A stretch of DNA of 64,000 bases from Ctena decussata (Eukaryota > Mollusca > Bivalvia > Lucinida > Lucinidae), in NCBI GenBank assembly GCA_963989385.1, contig OZ022511.1, forward strand, positions 1,798,001 through 1,862,000, given 5' to 3'. This document shows positions 61,801 through 64,000 of the stretch, in pieces. Both the position numbers and the translations under genes were made by a program. The notes under the pieces are model-generated. The model had not been told where the DNA came from. It saw nothing but the letters and a program-made list of their open reading frames with translations, and did not search any database. The first letter of the stretch is position 1. Each line of letters starts with the position of its first letter.

Positions 61801-62917
61801 TCATGCGGGCAGCGAAGACTCTGATCAGACTGGGCGGATGCCCAGGCTGATCTGAGTCTACCCTGGGCGCACAACCACTTTGTTGGTTTTCTCGCATCGC
61901 GGCTCATATCTGCTCCTAGAGGCGCAATTTCTTTCTGTTAACAGTTGTGTACTTTATACAGCTGGGCTAAAAGCCACTAGTGCACTTCCTTTTGGTTCCC
62001 TGTATGACAAAACCCTTCCAAAAAGGATTCTACTCTTACAGACATAATTCTGCTCCTGGAAGCGCAAATTCTTTCTTTAAGAGTTGCATACTTTGTACAG
62101 CCAGGCTATAAAGCCACTTGCCTTGAGCAATTCAGCACTAAGCGCTTGGAATTCTTAACTGGTCCTACCAGAAATTCTACTTTGTCCTGGGTGTAACACA
62201 ATCCTATGTGCTCAGCCCTCAGAAATAGTTGGTTGAAATTACTGGATATGGTTAAAAGATCAAATATAAGTTACCTTTTTTTTTTTCTCTTTTTTTTCAG
62301 AAAAAAGTCCAGAATATCTATTTTCAACTATTCTATGTAGCCACTTTTGACAGAATCAAAGAAATATTTACGATAAATATGAGAACAGGACCCTTAATTT
62401 TCTGCATGGGAACCTTAAAAACATCAAGAATGCTGCAGAAGGCAGTGTCTCCCGTGCCCCGTCATTGTAAAAAAAAAAAAACACAGCTACAGTAATAACC
62501 CTAAAATTTCAGACACCCGAGACTCGGACAATTATTGTGTAAAAATTCTTAGAAAGTGGATTTTACACATGTTAATGCATCTAAATGATGCTTAGTGAAC
62601 GACAATTGTTATAGACCCCGAACAAACTGCTCAGGAGCAGTTTGATCTGGGTCTACAATGTTTGTTCAGACCTGTCTGTCCAAATATTTAGGGTCATTAC
62701 GGTAAACCTGAAAATTGGACACAACTTTATGCCGCCGATGACACGGGAAAAATAATACCCATGTCTCGACGCTGGTACTGCCGGCGAGACAAAAACGGCA
62801 TGAAAGCATGGAGGTGTACCCATACACCTTACTGGTTCCCTGCTACTTACTCTAAGTGCATACTGCCATGCATGAAATGCTTCTGCCACATTGGCACCAA
62901 CTATATAACCAAGGCCA
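28717..62917 (-). CDS. SPNS1-like: Spinster-like MFS transporter (SPNS1-type), 3' part of gene; overall model
   Basis: This is the carboxy-terminal two-thirds of a Spinster-family transporter, read from spliced exons. Coding exons in transcript order are 62917-62851, 60156-60020, 58976-58848, 58274-58079, 55026-54961, 54016-53918 and 47785-47611, then either 33944-33856 or 28838-28717. All boundaries are GT/AG and all phases join without a break. Family hallmarks visible are [48 protein letters not shown] and [14 protein letters not shown], followed by a last membrane helix ending ATALFIEKD. In vertebrates SPNS1 is a lysosomal lysophospholipid exporter and SPNS2 exports sphingosine-1-phosphate. 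The tail motif VVVP resembles SPNS1, so I favour that subfamily. The window holds about 319 or 329 codons against roughly 530 for human SPNS1, so the start and first helices are missing to the right. No frameshift or stop interrupts the exons, so the gene looks functional. Confidence 0.93.
28894..29099. mobile_element. MITE M1, slightly shortened
   Basis: The termini are TGAGCCATGACACCACAAAA and GTTGGTTTTGTCAAGTGGCTC. It lies about 55 bp upstream of the acceptor of the distal terminal exon. Confidence 0.72.
29100..30023. other. Intronic sequence with one M4 palindrome
   Basis: M4 arms CAGTGTAGACCCAGATCAGA and AGTCTGATCTGGATCTGC flank CTCCACACTGGGGAG at 29555-29640. Otherwise nothing is recognised. 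Confidence 0.5.
30024..30196 (+). mobile_element. Short decayed family B-type element
   Basis: CAACTAGACCTGCCCGCATA, then ATAGCTTGACTGACAG, GCCACTGCCGCTGATGCC repeats and CAATAGCTCTTCCTGTACAG followed by GCGAGCTAGAAA. It lacks the tandem core. A comparable short copy is at 47066-47254. Confidence 0.6.
30251..30772. mobile_element. MITE family M3, two copies
   Basis: Two neighbours, about 30251-30464 and 30605-30772. M3 has CTTAAAGTGCCAAAA-type ends, an internal palindrome AGATGAGGTGGCTCATGATG/AGCCACCTCATCTG and a GACGTAAATTTTGTCGTCTG block. About ten copies occur between 30 and 44 kb, all in introns of the transporter gene. Confidence 0.78.
31433..31808. mobile_element. MITE M3, two adjacent copies
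   Basis: The first carries ATGAGATGGCTCATAATGAG, the second CATATGAGGCAGCTAATCAT with GAGCTGCCTCATATGGATCT. The changed arms of the second still pair, so the hairpin is conserved while its sequence differs. Confidence 0.72.
31871..32605 (+). mobile_element. Array-type element with ~145-bp core
   Basis: It starts AACTAGAAATGTTTTTGACA. The core repeats GACCTCCTGTGACCTTGAAA and ATCTAATCA.TTCTTTGCCAT, followed by CAGGAGATATGGTGCAGAC, four times. A GACGCAGATGCC segment and a poly-C run near 32587-32602 follow. The right terminus is unclear. Confidence 0.65.
32826..32948. mobile_element. Palindromic MITE (ATAAAACTTGAG family)
   Basis: GAGGTTATAAAACTTGAGTA and GCACACTGATTGGCTGC pair with GCAGCCAATCAGTGTGC and TCTCAAGTTTTATAGCCTC. 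The loop is only a few bases, so this would fold into a very stable hairpin. Confidence 0.82.
32970..33206. mobile_element. MITE M2
   Basis: The ends CAGGTGTATGGGTCCAACTC and CATGCACACATTCACCTTAA match M2. TCTTAAAGGAAAGAATATGG is present, but the central hairpin is decayed. Confidence 0.68.
33250..33590. mobile_element. Inverted-repeat element with nested M2, second composite
   Basis: CCATATTAATCCTATACGAT at the left and CATTTATTAGGATTAATGCA at the right are inverted. Inside is an M2 remnant and a poly-T run near 33511-33532. Same composite arrangement as 25350-25735. It contains the minus-strand AATAAA at 33572-33567. Confidence 0.62.
33636..33752. mobile_element. MITE M3, short
   Basis: CCCTTAAAGCACTTAAAAAG and CTACACTGTTTGCAAATTCA show M3 identity. 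It lies about 100 bp below the stop of the acidic terminal exon. Confidence 0.6.
33856..33944 (-). CDS. SPNS1-like: Candidate alternative terminal exon of SPNS1-like gene (acidic tail)
   Basis: The acceptor is GCTGTTCCTAG at 33945 and the exon ends at a TAG stop at 33858-33856. Joined to the preceding exon it gives [20 protein letters not shown] followed by VDQDLENVA. The tail is strongly acidic and contains DDEPLI, which fits the [DE]xxxL[LI] lysosomal/endosomal sorting pattern. It is not visibly part of a repeat, although MITEs lie on both sides (33636-33752 and 34037-34251). A minus-strand AATAAA occurs at 33572-33567, inside a MITE. No transcript evidence is available. It could be a chance phase-compatible exon, but phase, acceptor and composition all agree. 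Confidence 0.62.
34037..34251. mobile_element. Pogo/Tigger-like MITE
   Basis: CAGTTAACTCTGGATATCTC and GAGATATCGAGAGTTGACTG form the ends, with TA at 34035-34036 and 34252-34253. A long inner palindrome (GATATCTCAAAGTAAATTTT/AAAATTTACTTTGAAATATC) is present. It lies about 90 bp upstream of the acidic-exon acceptor. Confidence 0.82.
34341..34622 (+). mobile_element. Short array-type element
   Basis: TAATACCCTGCCACTGC near the left recurs as TAATACCCCGCCAC near the right end. It has one core unit (AGGGCAATAACTCCATCAGA), a GACGGACGGATGGACAG microsatellite and a terminal GGGTATATAAAAA. It has the end structure of array elements with a single core unit. Confidence 0.6.
34943..35020 (+). tRNA. tRNA-like sequence, probably pseudogene or SINE head
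   Basis: Box A-like TAGCGACGTGGTAGAG and box B-like GGTTCGATTC are well spaced, and a T run follows, as at a pol III terminator. The anticodon loop between TCGA arms is CTTTAGA, which would give a UUA triplet. The acceptor stem and one T-stem pair are poor. I therefore doubt it decodes. Confidence 0.45.
35050..35215. mobile_element. MITE M2 fragment
   Basis: GTGTATGGCTACACAACCAT, ATGACTTCCTGTTTGCCTCC and AGAGTACCCGTTAACC are M2 blocks; the central hairpin is missing. Confidence 0.62.
35221..35631. mobile_element. hAT-like MITE with 8-bp target duplication
   Basis: The termini TAGGGCTGGGACGAGTA and TACCCGTCCCAGCCCTA are inverted. The target ACCATAAA is duplicated exactly at 35213-35220 and 35632-35639. 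Many GGTACCCG motifs lie inside. A reversed relative is at 48268-48678. Confidence 0.88.
35713..35921. mobile_element. MITE M3
   Basis: Central palindrome GATGAGATGGCTCATAATGA/GCCACCTCATCTAAATCTAC, with ends ATAAGCACCAAAGAC and TTGGCGCTTAAAGAG. Confidence 0.75.
35945..36065 (-). mobile_element. tRNA-derived SINE
   Basis: On the minus strand CCCCCTGTAGCTCAGTAGGT is box A and CTTGGGTTTGAGCCCCGC is box B. The following body ends in CATTGCACACAGCC. A diverged copy with the same order is at 53125-53220. Both lie in transporter introns, in the same orientation as the gene. Confidence 0.68.
36691..36992. mobile_element. MITE M3 with interruption
   Basis: AACAGTGTAGATTCAGATGA and AGCATCTGAATCTATTGTCT pair. 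The right half, with GACATAAATTTTGCTGTCTG and TTTGGTACTTTAAGGG, is displaced by about 100 bp of extra sequence. Confidence 0.65.
37040..37200. mobile_element. MITE M4
   Basis: AACAGTGCAGACCCAGATCA, GACTGCTTCTAGAAGCAGTT and GATCAGGGTCTACACTGTTT form the palindrome. Confidence 0.72.
37391..37768. mobile_element. Inverted-repeat element with nested palindrome
   Basis: The ends ACTGTATACGCGTTAATTTT and AAATTATCTTGTAGACGGTA are imperfectly inverted, with TTCGCGG/CCGCGAA. A separate hairpin at 37517-37601 (CCAGTTCATTCATTAACCTG, CGGCAGGGCTGCCG, CAGGTTAATGAAAGAACTGG) sits inside. Confidence 0.65.
38197..38274. repeat. Perfect palindrome
   Basis: CAATGCATGTCCTTGTGAAT, GATAATACAAGGCAT pair exactly with ATGCCTTGTATTATC and ATTCACAAGGACATGCATTG around a CGAGTCA loop. 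Confidence 0.82.
38646..39905 (+). mobile_element. Array-type element, family D
   Basis: It starts AACTAGAAAATTGTGTCTGT and ends ATGCCCCCTGACTATCGTCA with CGGGGGCATAA. The core has about eight ~118-bp units. A GACAGACGGACGGACAG tract with GGGGCAAATC occurs in the middle (39309-39350) as well as before the end (39827-39865), so two elements or array ends may have fused. Confidence 0.85.
39920..40170. mobile_element. MITE M1 with a replaced left end
   Basis: The right half is standard M1, ending TTTTCTCGTGTCGCGGCTCA. The left terminus is missing and is replaced by another palindrome, TCAGTCAGATAAGGCGGCTC/GAGCCGCCTTATCTGACTGA, at about 39930-39975. Confidence 0.7.
40333..40656. mobile_element. 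MITE M2 joined to a short array-type element end
   Basis: M2 sequence (AAGGTGAATGAGTACACTTT, AGCAAACAGGAAGTCACAAA) runs to about 40480. Sequence with GGATGGACGGACAGACGAAC and a hairpin end GCCCCCACAAACTTGGGGGG, TATAAAAA follows (40490-40656). The latter is the right end of an array element that has lost its core. Confidence 0.6.
41003..41075. repeat. Palindrome
   Basis: ATTGAATGGCCATAAAAACT, TCTAATAATATGCTG pair with CAGCATATTATTAGA and AGTCTTTAAGGCAATTCAAT around a very short loop. Confidence 0.75.
41076..42224. other. Intronic sequence; M2 fragment, no gene
   Basis: The 151-codon plus-strand frame at 41398-41853 has no recognised motif and its end is M2-like (TTCATTTTTATCTCCCTTTC). A short palindrome GAATTTTCCATTTGGAACAA/ATGGAAAATTAATT lies inside. 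I read the frame as chance. Confidence 0.45.
42225..42310. mobile_element. MITE M2 fragment
   Basis: GCAGACAGGAAGTCACAAAA and TTGTTTCCCTTTGTAAAACT are the complement of the M2 left arm. Confidence 0.55.
42413..42624. mobile_element. MITE M3
   Basis: The palindrome GATCCAGATGAGGTGGCTCA, TCATGAGCCACCTCATCTGA and the block GACGTAAATTTTGCTGTCTG are well preserved. Confidence 0.78.
42911..43201. mobile_element. Inverted-repeat element TACCTGTCAAC
   Basis: TACCTGTCAACTCTCCCCCA at the left and AAAGTTGACAGGTA at the right. The interior repeats CTCCCTATTTT motifs. About 290 bp, non-coding. Confidence 0.65.
43557..43680. mobile_element. MITE M3, right half only
   Basis: It starts at CACTGTTTGCCCTCTTGTCT and runs to CTTTCTTGGCACTTTAAC. 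The left half and the palindrome are missing. Confidence 0.68.
43770..43868. repeat. Long near-perfect palindrome
   Basis: TCTTACACAAGTGGTCGTTT, CATATGAAATTTATGAAAC pair with GTTTCATAAATTTCATATG and AAATGACCACTTGTGAAAGA; loop GAGCCTATGGCGA. Confidence 0.82.
44065..44276. mobile_element. MITE M3
   Basis: TTGAATTTGCCAAAAGTGTA, GAGGAGGCAGCCCATGACAA and GACGTATATTTTGTTGTCTG are recognisable M3 blocks; the arms are decayed. Confidence 0.68.
44582..45357 (+). mobile_element. Array-type element, family D
   Basis: It starts AACTAGTAGATTGTGTGTAA and ends AATGCCCCCTGACTATTGTC with ACGGGGGCATAAA. About five core units and a GATGGACAGACGGATGG tract. The flank at 45358-45573 recurs after the next copy. 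Confidence 0.83.
45638..46777 (+). mobile_element. Array-type element, family D, tandem partner
   Basis: It has the same ends as the preceding copy (AACTAGAAAATTGTGTCTGT; TCACGGGGGCATAAAAA), with about eight core units and GACGGACGGATGGACGGACG before the hairpin. The following 165 bp (AAAATGAAGATGGTACAGTT, AAGTACCTCTTCCTCTACTT) duplicate the flank after the first copy. The two copies therefore belong to a tandem duplication that included flank DNA. Confidence 0.83.
46977..47033. repeat. Perfect palindrome
   Basis: AAGACTTAGATCAGCCTGTG, CATCCGTGCATG pair with CATGCATGGATG and CACAGGCTGATCTAAGTCTT. Confidence 0.78.
47066..47254 (+). mobile_element. Short family B-type element without core
   Basis: It starts ACTAACAAGACCTGTCACAG and has GATAGCTCGCCTGACAG. 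Then come GCCGCCAACGCTGACGCC repeats and the end hairpin CCTGAACTTCGTTCAGG, CGAGCTAAAAA. The array is absent, so this is a deletion derivative or a minimal non-autonomous form. Confidence 0.75.
47254..47489. mobile_element. MITE M1
   Basis: It abuts the preceding element directly. Left TGAGACGCGGCACAGGAAAC, right GTTTTGTCATGTCTTGGCTTA. It ends about 120 bp below the donor of the 47785-47611 exon. Confidence 0.75.
47611..47785 (-). CDS. SPNS1-like: SPNS1-like internal exon (last membrane helix)
   Basis: This 175-bp exon has acceptor TTTACAG and donor GTAAAG. It starts [18 protein letters not shown], then gives the final helix [20 protein letters not shown] and the cytosolic [10 protein letters not shown]. 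It leaves a single G that must be completed by the terminal exon. Both candidate terminal exons begin with two bases in the right phase. Confidence 0.94.
47823..47970. mobile_element. MITE M2 fragment
   Basis: AGTACAGGTACACCACCACG, TTTCAAAGGGAGACAACTTT and AGGAATTTGTTAAGACAGGA. It begins only about 38 bp upstream of a transporter exon acceptor. Confidence 0.65.
47975..48219. mobile_element. Inverted-repeat element TGGCCCCAAGG
   Basis: TGGCCCCAAGGTTATAAAAC at the left and TTTAATAACCTTGGGGCCA at the right. The sub-arms GAGCTCAACTCAGCTGAGCA and TGCTCAGCTGAGTTGAGCTT pair, and an inner hairpin AAATATGAAAATGCCAACTT/AAGTTGGCATTTTCATATT-type lies within. Confidence 0.8.
48268..48678. mobile_element. 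hAT-like MITE, reverse relative of 35221-35631
   Basis: TAGGCCTGGGGCGGGTA and TACTCCTCCCAGCCCTA are the ends. The flanks GAAGTGAC and GGTGTGAC match at six of eight bases, consistent with an old 8-bp duplication. The interior is the complement of the 35-kb copy. Confidence 0.78.
49012..49838 (+). mobile_element. Array-type element with (GGAC)n and hairpin end
   Basis: It starts AACAAGAGCCATAATCCTGC. Core units contain GGGCCATAACTCCATTAAAA, AACCACATGCACATCTTCAT and GTAGGAGGAGTTGCGGGGAC. A long GGACGGACGGACGG tract (49731-49792) precedes the end CCCCCTCCGCCTACGTCGGG. Confidence 0.78.
50035..51141 (+). mobile_element. Array-type element, family C (nested in family B)
   Basis: It starts AACAAGAGGCCCACGGGCCA with CAAAGCTCACCAG. 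It ends GCTCCCCCGGAGCCTTCGGC, TCTGGTGAGCTAAAA, so CTCACCAG and CTGGTGAG are inverted. The core is a ~345-bp unit in three copies (TTTTCAATTTTCCCCATTAT, AACTTTCAATCCCCCAGCC). A GACGACGACGGACGACG tract precedes the hairpin. Confidence 0.83.
51208..51243. repeat. (GT)n and poly-G tract
   Basis: GGGGTGTGTGTGTGTGTGTG followed by a G run, inside the family B copy. The other copy has only a short G-rich segment at the matching place. Confidence 0.8.
52427..52502. repeat. Palindrome
   Basis: ACCATGGTTTGTCTGCCTGT, ACGAGGAGATAAAGCT with its complement ending TACAGGCAGAGAAATCATGGT. Confidence 0.72.
52503..53124. other. Intronic sequence, no gene recognised
   Basis: The 73-codon plus-strand frame at 52683-52904 shows no motif. 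An inverted pair TATACCACCCTTATCAG/GGTAAGGGTGGTATA spans about 52531-52590. Confidence 0.4.
53125..53220 (-). mobile_element. tRNA-derived SINE, diverged copy
   Basis: It shares GGCTGTGTGCAATGGAACC and the AGGATTTGAACCC box B region with 35945-36065. Box A is largely lost. Confidence 0.55.
53503..53640. repeat. Long near-perfect palindrome
   Basis: ATAGAATCTTGCATTCGTGC, ATTGAATTTATTAAACTCGT and TGGGGAAAAAGATAAG pair with CTTATCTTTTTCCCCA and its continuation. Arms exceed 50 bp with only a ~20-nt loop, about 280 bp below a coding-exon donor. Confidence 0.8.
53745..53897. mobile_element. MITE M5, decayed
   Basis: CAGAGCTCCGGATAAAAGGG, AATTTAGTGATAATTTTCCA and AGCTTATCTAGAGTGCTTG. It ends about 20 bp from the donor of the 54016-53918 exon. 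Confidence 0.65.
53918..54016 (-). CDS. SPNS1-like: SPNS1-like internal exon ([18 protein letters not shown])
   Basis: This 99-bp exon (33 codons) has acceptor TTTTATAG and donor GTAAAA. It contains [13 protein letters not shown] and [15 protein letters not shown], the most diagnostic stretch of Spinster proteins. The donor is weaker than its neighbours (GTAAAA rather than GTAAGT). MITE-like sequence begins about 20 bp below it. Confidence 0.95.
54085..54290. mobile_element. MITE M5
   Basis: The central hairpin TGTGAACCCTCATTAGAACC, GTCTCATTCACTCATTGAGA, CGATTCAAATGAGGGATCAC is clear. It lies about 70 bp upstream of the acceptor of the 54016-53918 exon, so this exon sits between two M5 copies. 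Confidence 0.75.
54420..54685 (+). mobile_element. tRNA-derived SINE, second copy
   Basis: Target duplication AATGTAAATAATGCTT (54404-54419) and AATGTAAATGATGCTT (54686-54701), one mismatch. The tRNA-like head has box A TAGCGCAATAGGTAGGG and box B GGTTCGAAACC. The body is about 95% like 11088-11359, but the (CAAC)n tail is lost. Confidence 0.88.
54735..54935. mobile_element. MITE M2
   Basis: GGTGTATTGGTATACTGCCA, TTCAAAGGGAGACAACTTTG and GAATTGACCCCCACTGGAAA. The right edge is about 25 bp from the 55026-54961 exon donor. Confidence 0.78.
54961..55026 (-). CDS. SPNS1-like: SPNS1-like internal exon ([10 protein letters not shown])
   Basis: This 66-bp exon (22 whole codons) has acceptor TTTCAG and donor GTAAGT. 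It reads [20 protein letters not shown] plus LL, the conserved GE..L..NWA..ADILL helix of the family. It joins in phase to YVVIPTRR of the next exon. A MITE ends only about 25 bp beyond the donor. Confidence 0.94.
55027..55888. other. Intronic sequence, no gene recognised
   Basis: Two diverged copies of a stretch around AATTACCATGTTC.CC, AATTTTCATATTTT.CTGAAA, TTACTGCTTT (near 55090 and 55510) indicate a small duplication. Otherwise nothing is recognised. Confidence 0.45.
55889..57594 (+). mobile_element. Array-type element, family A, shorter copy
   Basis: AACAAGAGGTCCATGATGGA, CGCTCACCTGAG at the left and TGAGCACTTTGTGCTCA, GGTGAGCTATAAAA at the right. About eight 145-bp units (TTTGACCTAGTGACCTAGTT) are followed by three ~145-bp units of a second repeat (TTTAGCTCTGGCGGCCATTT, GGCTTCAGAGGAGATGTCGT) absent from the 18841 copy. 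Confidence 0.85.
57791..58029. mobile_element. MITE M1
   Basis: TGAGCCGCAACATGACAGAA and TTCTCATGCTGCAGCTCA ends; arms CTCAGATCAGCATGGGCATC and GCCCAGGCTGATCTGAGTC. Confidence 0.8.
58079..58274 (-). CDS. SPNS1-like: SPNS1-like internal exon ([10 protein letters not shown])
   Basis: This 196-bp exon has acceptor TTACAG and donor GTAAGT. It encodes [20 protein letters not shown], then a basic cytosolic loop [10 protein letters not shown], then [20 protein letters not shown] and the start of another helix. NPRADPLxCA is a strongly conserved Spinster signature. The exon ends exactly on a codon (TGG). A 240-bp MITE lies about 50 bp past its donor. Confidence 0.95.
58470..58692. mobile_element. 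MITE M2
   Basis: TTTACAAAGGGAGACAATTT, AATTAGCTTCCCTGGATAC and the hairpin ACTCTTAAAGTAAAGAATGT/AATTCTTTCCTTTAAGAGT are present. Confidence 0.72.
58848..58976 (-). CDS. SPNS1-like: SPNS1-like internal exon (LGFTCVAF)
   Basis: This 129-bp exon has acceptor TTTCAG and donor GTAAGT. It reads [20 protein letters not shown] followed by [22 protein letters not shown], matching the first helix of the C-terminal half (GFTAVAF..LALWAP in the family). The split codon at each end is completed in frame by its neighbours. Confidence 0.93.
59577..59950. mobile_element. Family B left end fused to MITE M5 copies
   Basis: AACAAGAGCTGTCACCAGAC, AGCTCGCCTGAAC is a family B left end that stops at about 59620. 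M5 follows, first as a fragment (CTCCCTCTTATCTAGAGCTC), then as a full copy at 59747-59950 with AGACGGTTCAGATGAGGGGT as its hairpin arm. It ends about 70 bp from the 60156-60020 exon donor. Confidence 0.7.
60020..60156 (-). CDS. SPNS1-like: SPNS1-like internal exon (VTPLLGVV)
   Basis: This 137-bp exon has acceptor CCTAAAG and donor GTGAGT. It encodes [20 protein letters not shown], a hydrophobic helix closing with the KEPVRGAA motif typical of Spinster proteins (usually REPPRGA). A hydrophilic loop [16 protein letters not shown] follows. It leaves two bases of a split Asn codon that the next exon completes. Confidence 0.93.
60291..60349. repeat. Palindrome
   Basis: CCAAAACAATCCCAAAAATC, TAGAGCCATTTTATAAAATG, GCTCTAAAATTTTGGGATTG form a nearly loopless hairpin. 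Confidence 0.78.
60475..62115. mobile_element. Three-level nest: M2 > M1 > array-type element
   Basis: M2 sequence runs to about 60582 (GTGCTCTACTCTTACAGAAA) and resumes at 61909 (TGCTCCTAGAGGCGCAATTT). Inside it M1 starts at 60583 (TATGAGCCATGACATGA) and resumes at 61686, ending at TCGCATCGCGGCTCATA. Inside M1 sits the array element 60599-61685. Part of a second M2-like unit follows (61960-62115). Confidence 0.8.
60599..61685 (+). mobile_element. Array-type element (innermost of nest)
   Basis: It starts AACTAGAAGGTTGTCCAGGG with GGTCGAGCCCGCTG, and ends CTCTCCGCAAGCGGGCTCGA with CAAAAA; GAGCCCGC and GCGGGCTC are inverted. Five to six ~180-bp units contain CATCAAGGAGAACAATTGTG and ACCTTCAAGTGTGACCTTGA, followed by GGACGGACGCACGCACCC. 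Confidence 0.85.
62510..62705. mobile_element. MITE M4
   Basis: ACAATTGTTATAGACCCCGA, CTGCTCAGGAGCAGTTTGAT and GGGTCTACAATGTTTGTTCA, with outer ACCCTAAAATTTC/ATTTAGGGTCATTACGG arms. Confidence 0.68.
62851..62917 (-). CDS. SPNS1-like: SPNS1-like internal exon (GLGYIVG)
   Basis: This 67-bp exon has acceptor TTTCAG at 62918 and donor GTAAGT below 62851. After one base completing a split codon it reads [10 protein letters not shown], then [12 protein letters not shown], the segment joining two central helices. It ends on a codon boundary and joins the next exon to give ALR-VTP, as in the family. It is the first exon of this gene visible in the window. Its first ~25 bp and its acceptor are repeated three more times just upstream in transcript direction. 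Confidence 0.9.
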
Positions 62918-63352
62918 CTGAAATATGAAACATAGCTGAGTTAACCCCCTGCATGAATGGATAATCTCCCTTTAAGGTTGTTAATGGGACTGCCACTGTG
63001 GCACTGGCACCAACTATATAAACAAGGCCACTGAAATAGGTAACATAGCTGAGTTAACTCCCCTGCATGAATGGATAATCTCCCTTTAAGGTTGTTATTG
63101 GGACTGCCACTGTGACACTGGCACCAACTATATAACCAAGGCCACTGAAATATGAAACATAGCTGAGTCAACTCCCCTGCATTGAATGGATAATCTCCCT
63201 TTAAGGTTGTTATTGGGACTGCCACTGTGACATTGGCACCAACTATATAACCAAGGCCACTGAAATTAGAAACATAACTGAGTTCCCCCCCCCCCCCCCC
63301 CCCCCCCCCGCCCCCCCTGCATGAATGGATAGTCTCCCTTTATGGTTGTTAC
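62893..63352 (-). repeat. Tandem ~114-bp repeat containing copies of an SPNS1-like exon start and its acceptor
   Basis: The sequence around the acceptor and first codons (GLGYIVG) of the 62917-62851 exon recurs with CAG acceptors at 63031-63033, 63145-63147 and 63260-63262, spaced 113, 114 and 115 bp. Each copy keeps the acceptor and about 25 bp of exon. It then diverges into a segment (reading VAVP.TTLKGDY) with no recognisable donor. A poly-C run interrupts the outermost copy. Only the copy at 62917 continues to a good donor, so the others look like decoy acceptors or remnants of exon duplication. Confidence 0.85.
63284..63318. repeat. Poly-C tract
   Basis: A run of about 34 bases almost all C, broken by one G, inside the outermost partial-exon repeat. 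Read on the minus strand it is G-rich and could stall polymerases or fold. Confidence 0.85.
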
Positions 63353-63721
63353 TGGGCTTATTAATGTCAATTCTGTTTCTCTTACATGTAACTTTCTGAA
63401 TCAGTTGCAGCTGAGAAACCGGCAGATTTTGTTGAAAATTATTGTTTTTCTCTTGTTTATTTTCTTTGCACAAACAATGTGAGGAATTTCCATACTAAAA
63501 CTAATCATGCAAGATGTCTGAAAGTGCTTGACCTCTGTGGTCATGCTCCACAGGTCAATTTCTTACTAGATATGAACTCTGGTGGATGGCAGATGGATTA
63601 ACACTATTCCAAAATGCAATATAGCATAAGGTCAGCAGCATTGTCAGTTTCTGCCATAAACTCAAAATACTGCTACACAATGTGCATAGCAGAGTTGGGA
63701 GTTCTTTGCAGAACAAATGAT

Positions 63722-63930
63722 CCAGAGCTCTAGATAAGAGGGGTATTTGATGATAATTGAGGGATGATTTTTTTTATTTCTCATTGAAACCATATGTTGT
63801 GACCCCTCAGAATCTGAACCGTCTTGCCAAGATGGTTCAGATGAGGGGTCACAACATACGTTTTTATCCAGGATTTACAAAATTATCCCTAATTATCACC
63901 AAATACTCCCTCTTATCTAGGGCTCTGATG
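63722..63930. mobile_element. MITE M5, full length
   Basis: CAGAGCTCTAGATAAGAGGG at the left and CCCTCTTATCTAGGGCTCTG at the right. The central hairpin is ATCTGAACCGTCTTGCCAAG, ATGGTTCAGATGAGGGGTC. Best copy of the family here. Confidence 0.85.
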
Positions 63931-64000
63931 ATCTAAAACAAAAAAACTTAATACTGATGAAATTACAATTGCATTTCAAACTCCAGGTTACAACCTTTAT

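Noticed and set aside
63031..63262. Extra full coding exons of the transporter
   Set aside because: The copies keep an acceptor and about 25 bp only, with no donor and no HAWQYALR segment.

Overview
The window is eukaryotic, intron-rich and AT-rich nuclear DNA, most probably from a bivalve mollusc. The lineage is inferred from the repeats. Many elements have a tandem-repeat core followed by an (ACGG)n-type microsatellite and a 3' hairpin, a design known in bivalves as 'pearl'-type elements. Many small inverted-repeat elements and tRNA-derived SINEs with (CAAC)n tails occur as well. There are no bacterial-style operons, and most of the window is transposable-element sequence.

Only one host gene can be named with confidence. 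It is the 3' two-thirds of a Spinster-type major-facilitator transporter (SPNS1-like) on the minus strand. Seven internal coding exons run from 62917 down to 47611, with every splice phase matching. Two different phase-compatible terminal exons follow, at 33944-33856 and 28838-28717. The 5' exons, about the first 200 codons by family comparison, lie beyond position 64000. The introns, up to about 14 kb, hold nearly all of the mobile elements between 28.8 and 62.9 kb. A second, unrecognised exon-like reading frame sits at 17594-17400 on the minus strand.

Layout: 1-3014, a damaged RTE-like LINE. 3.5-5.0 kb, a mariner-type non-autonomous element, a small inverted-repeat element and a SINE-like insertion with a 16-bp target duplication. 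5-9.5 kb, mostly unassigned, with a decayed LINE and a tRNA-like relic. 9.5-11.6 kb, tandem arrays interrupted by a pogo-like MITE and a tRNA-derived SINE. 12-15.7 kb, MITEs, a composite array element and a hAT-like MITE nested in a palindrome. 15.9-17.4 kb, a tandem duplication whose two copies carry different MITEs at the same site. 17.9-23.1 kb, one array element interrupted by a large 145-bp-monomer array element. 23.4-28.7 kb, MITEs and another array element. 28.7-63 kb, the transporter gene with repeat-filled introns. 63-64 kb, tandem partial-exon copies and a MITE.

The most notable points are: the two alternative C-terminal exons of the transporter, one with an acidic dileucine-type motif; four tandem copies of the start of one of its exons, each with a splice acceptor; two cases where independent elements occupy the same site in duplicated sequence; and several unrelated-sequence array elements that share one architecture.
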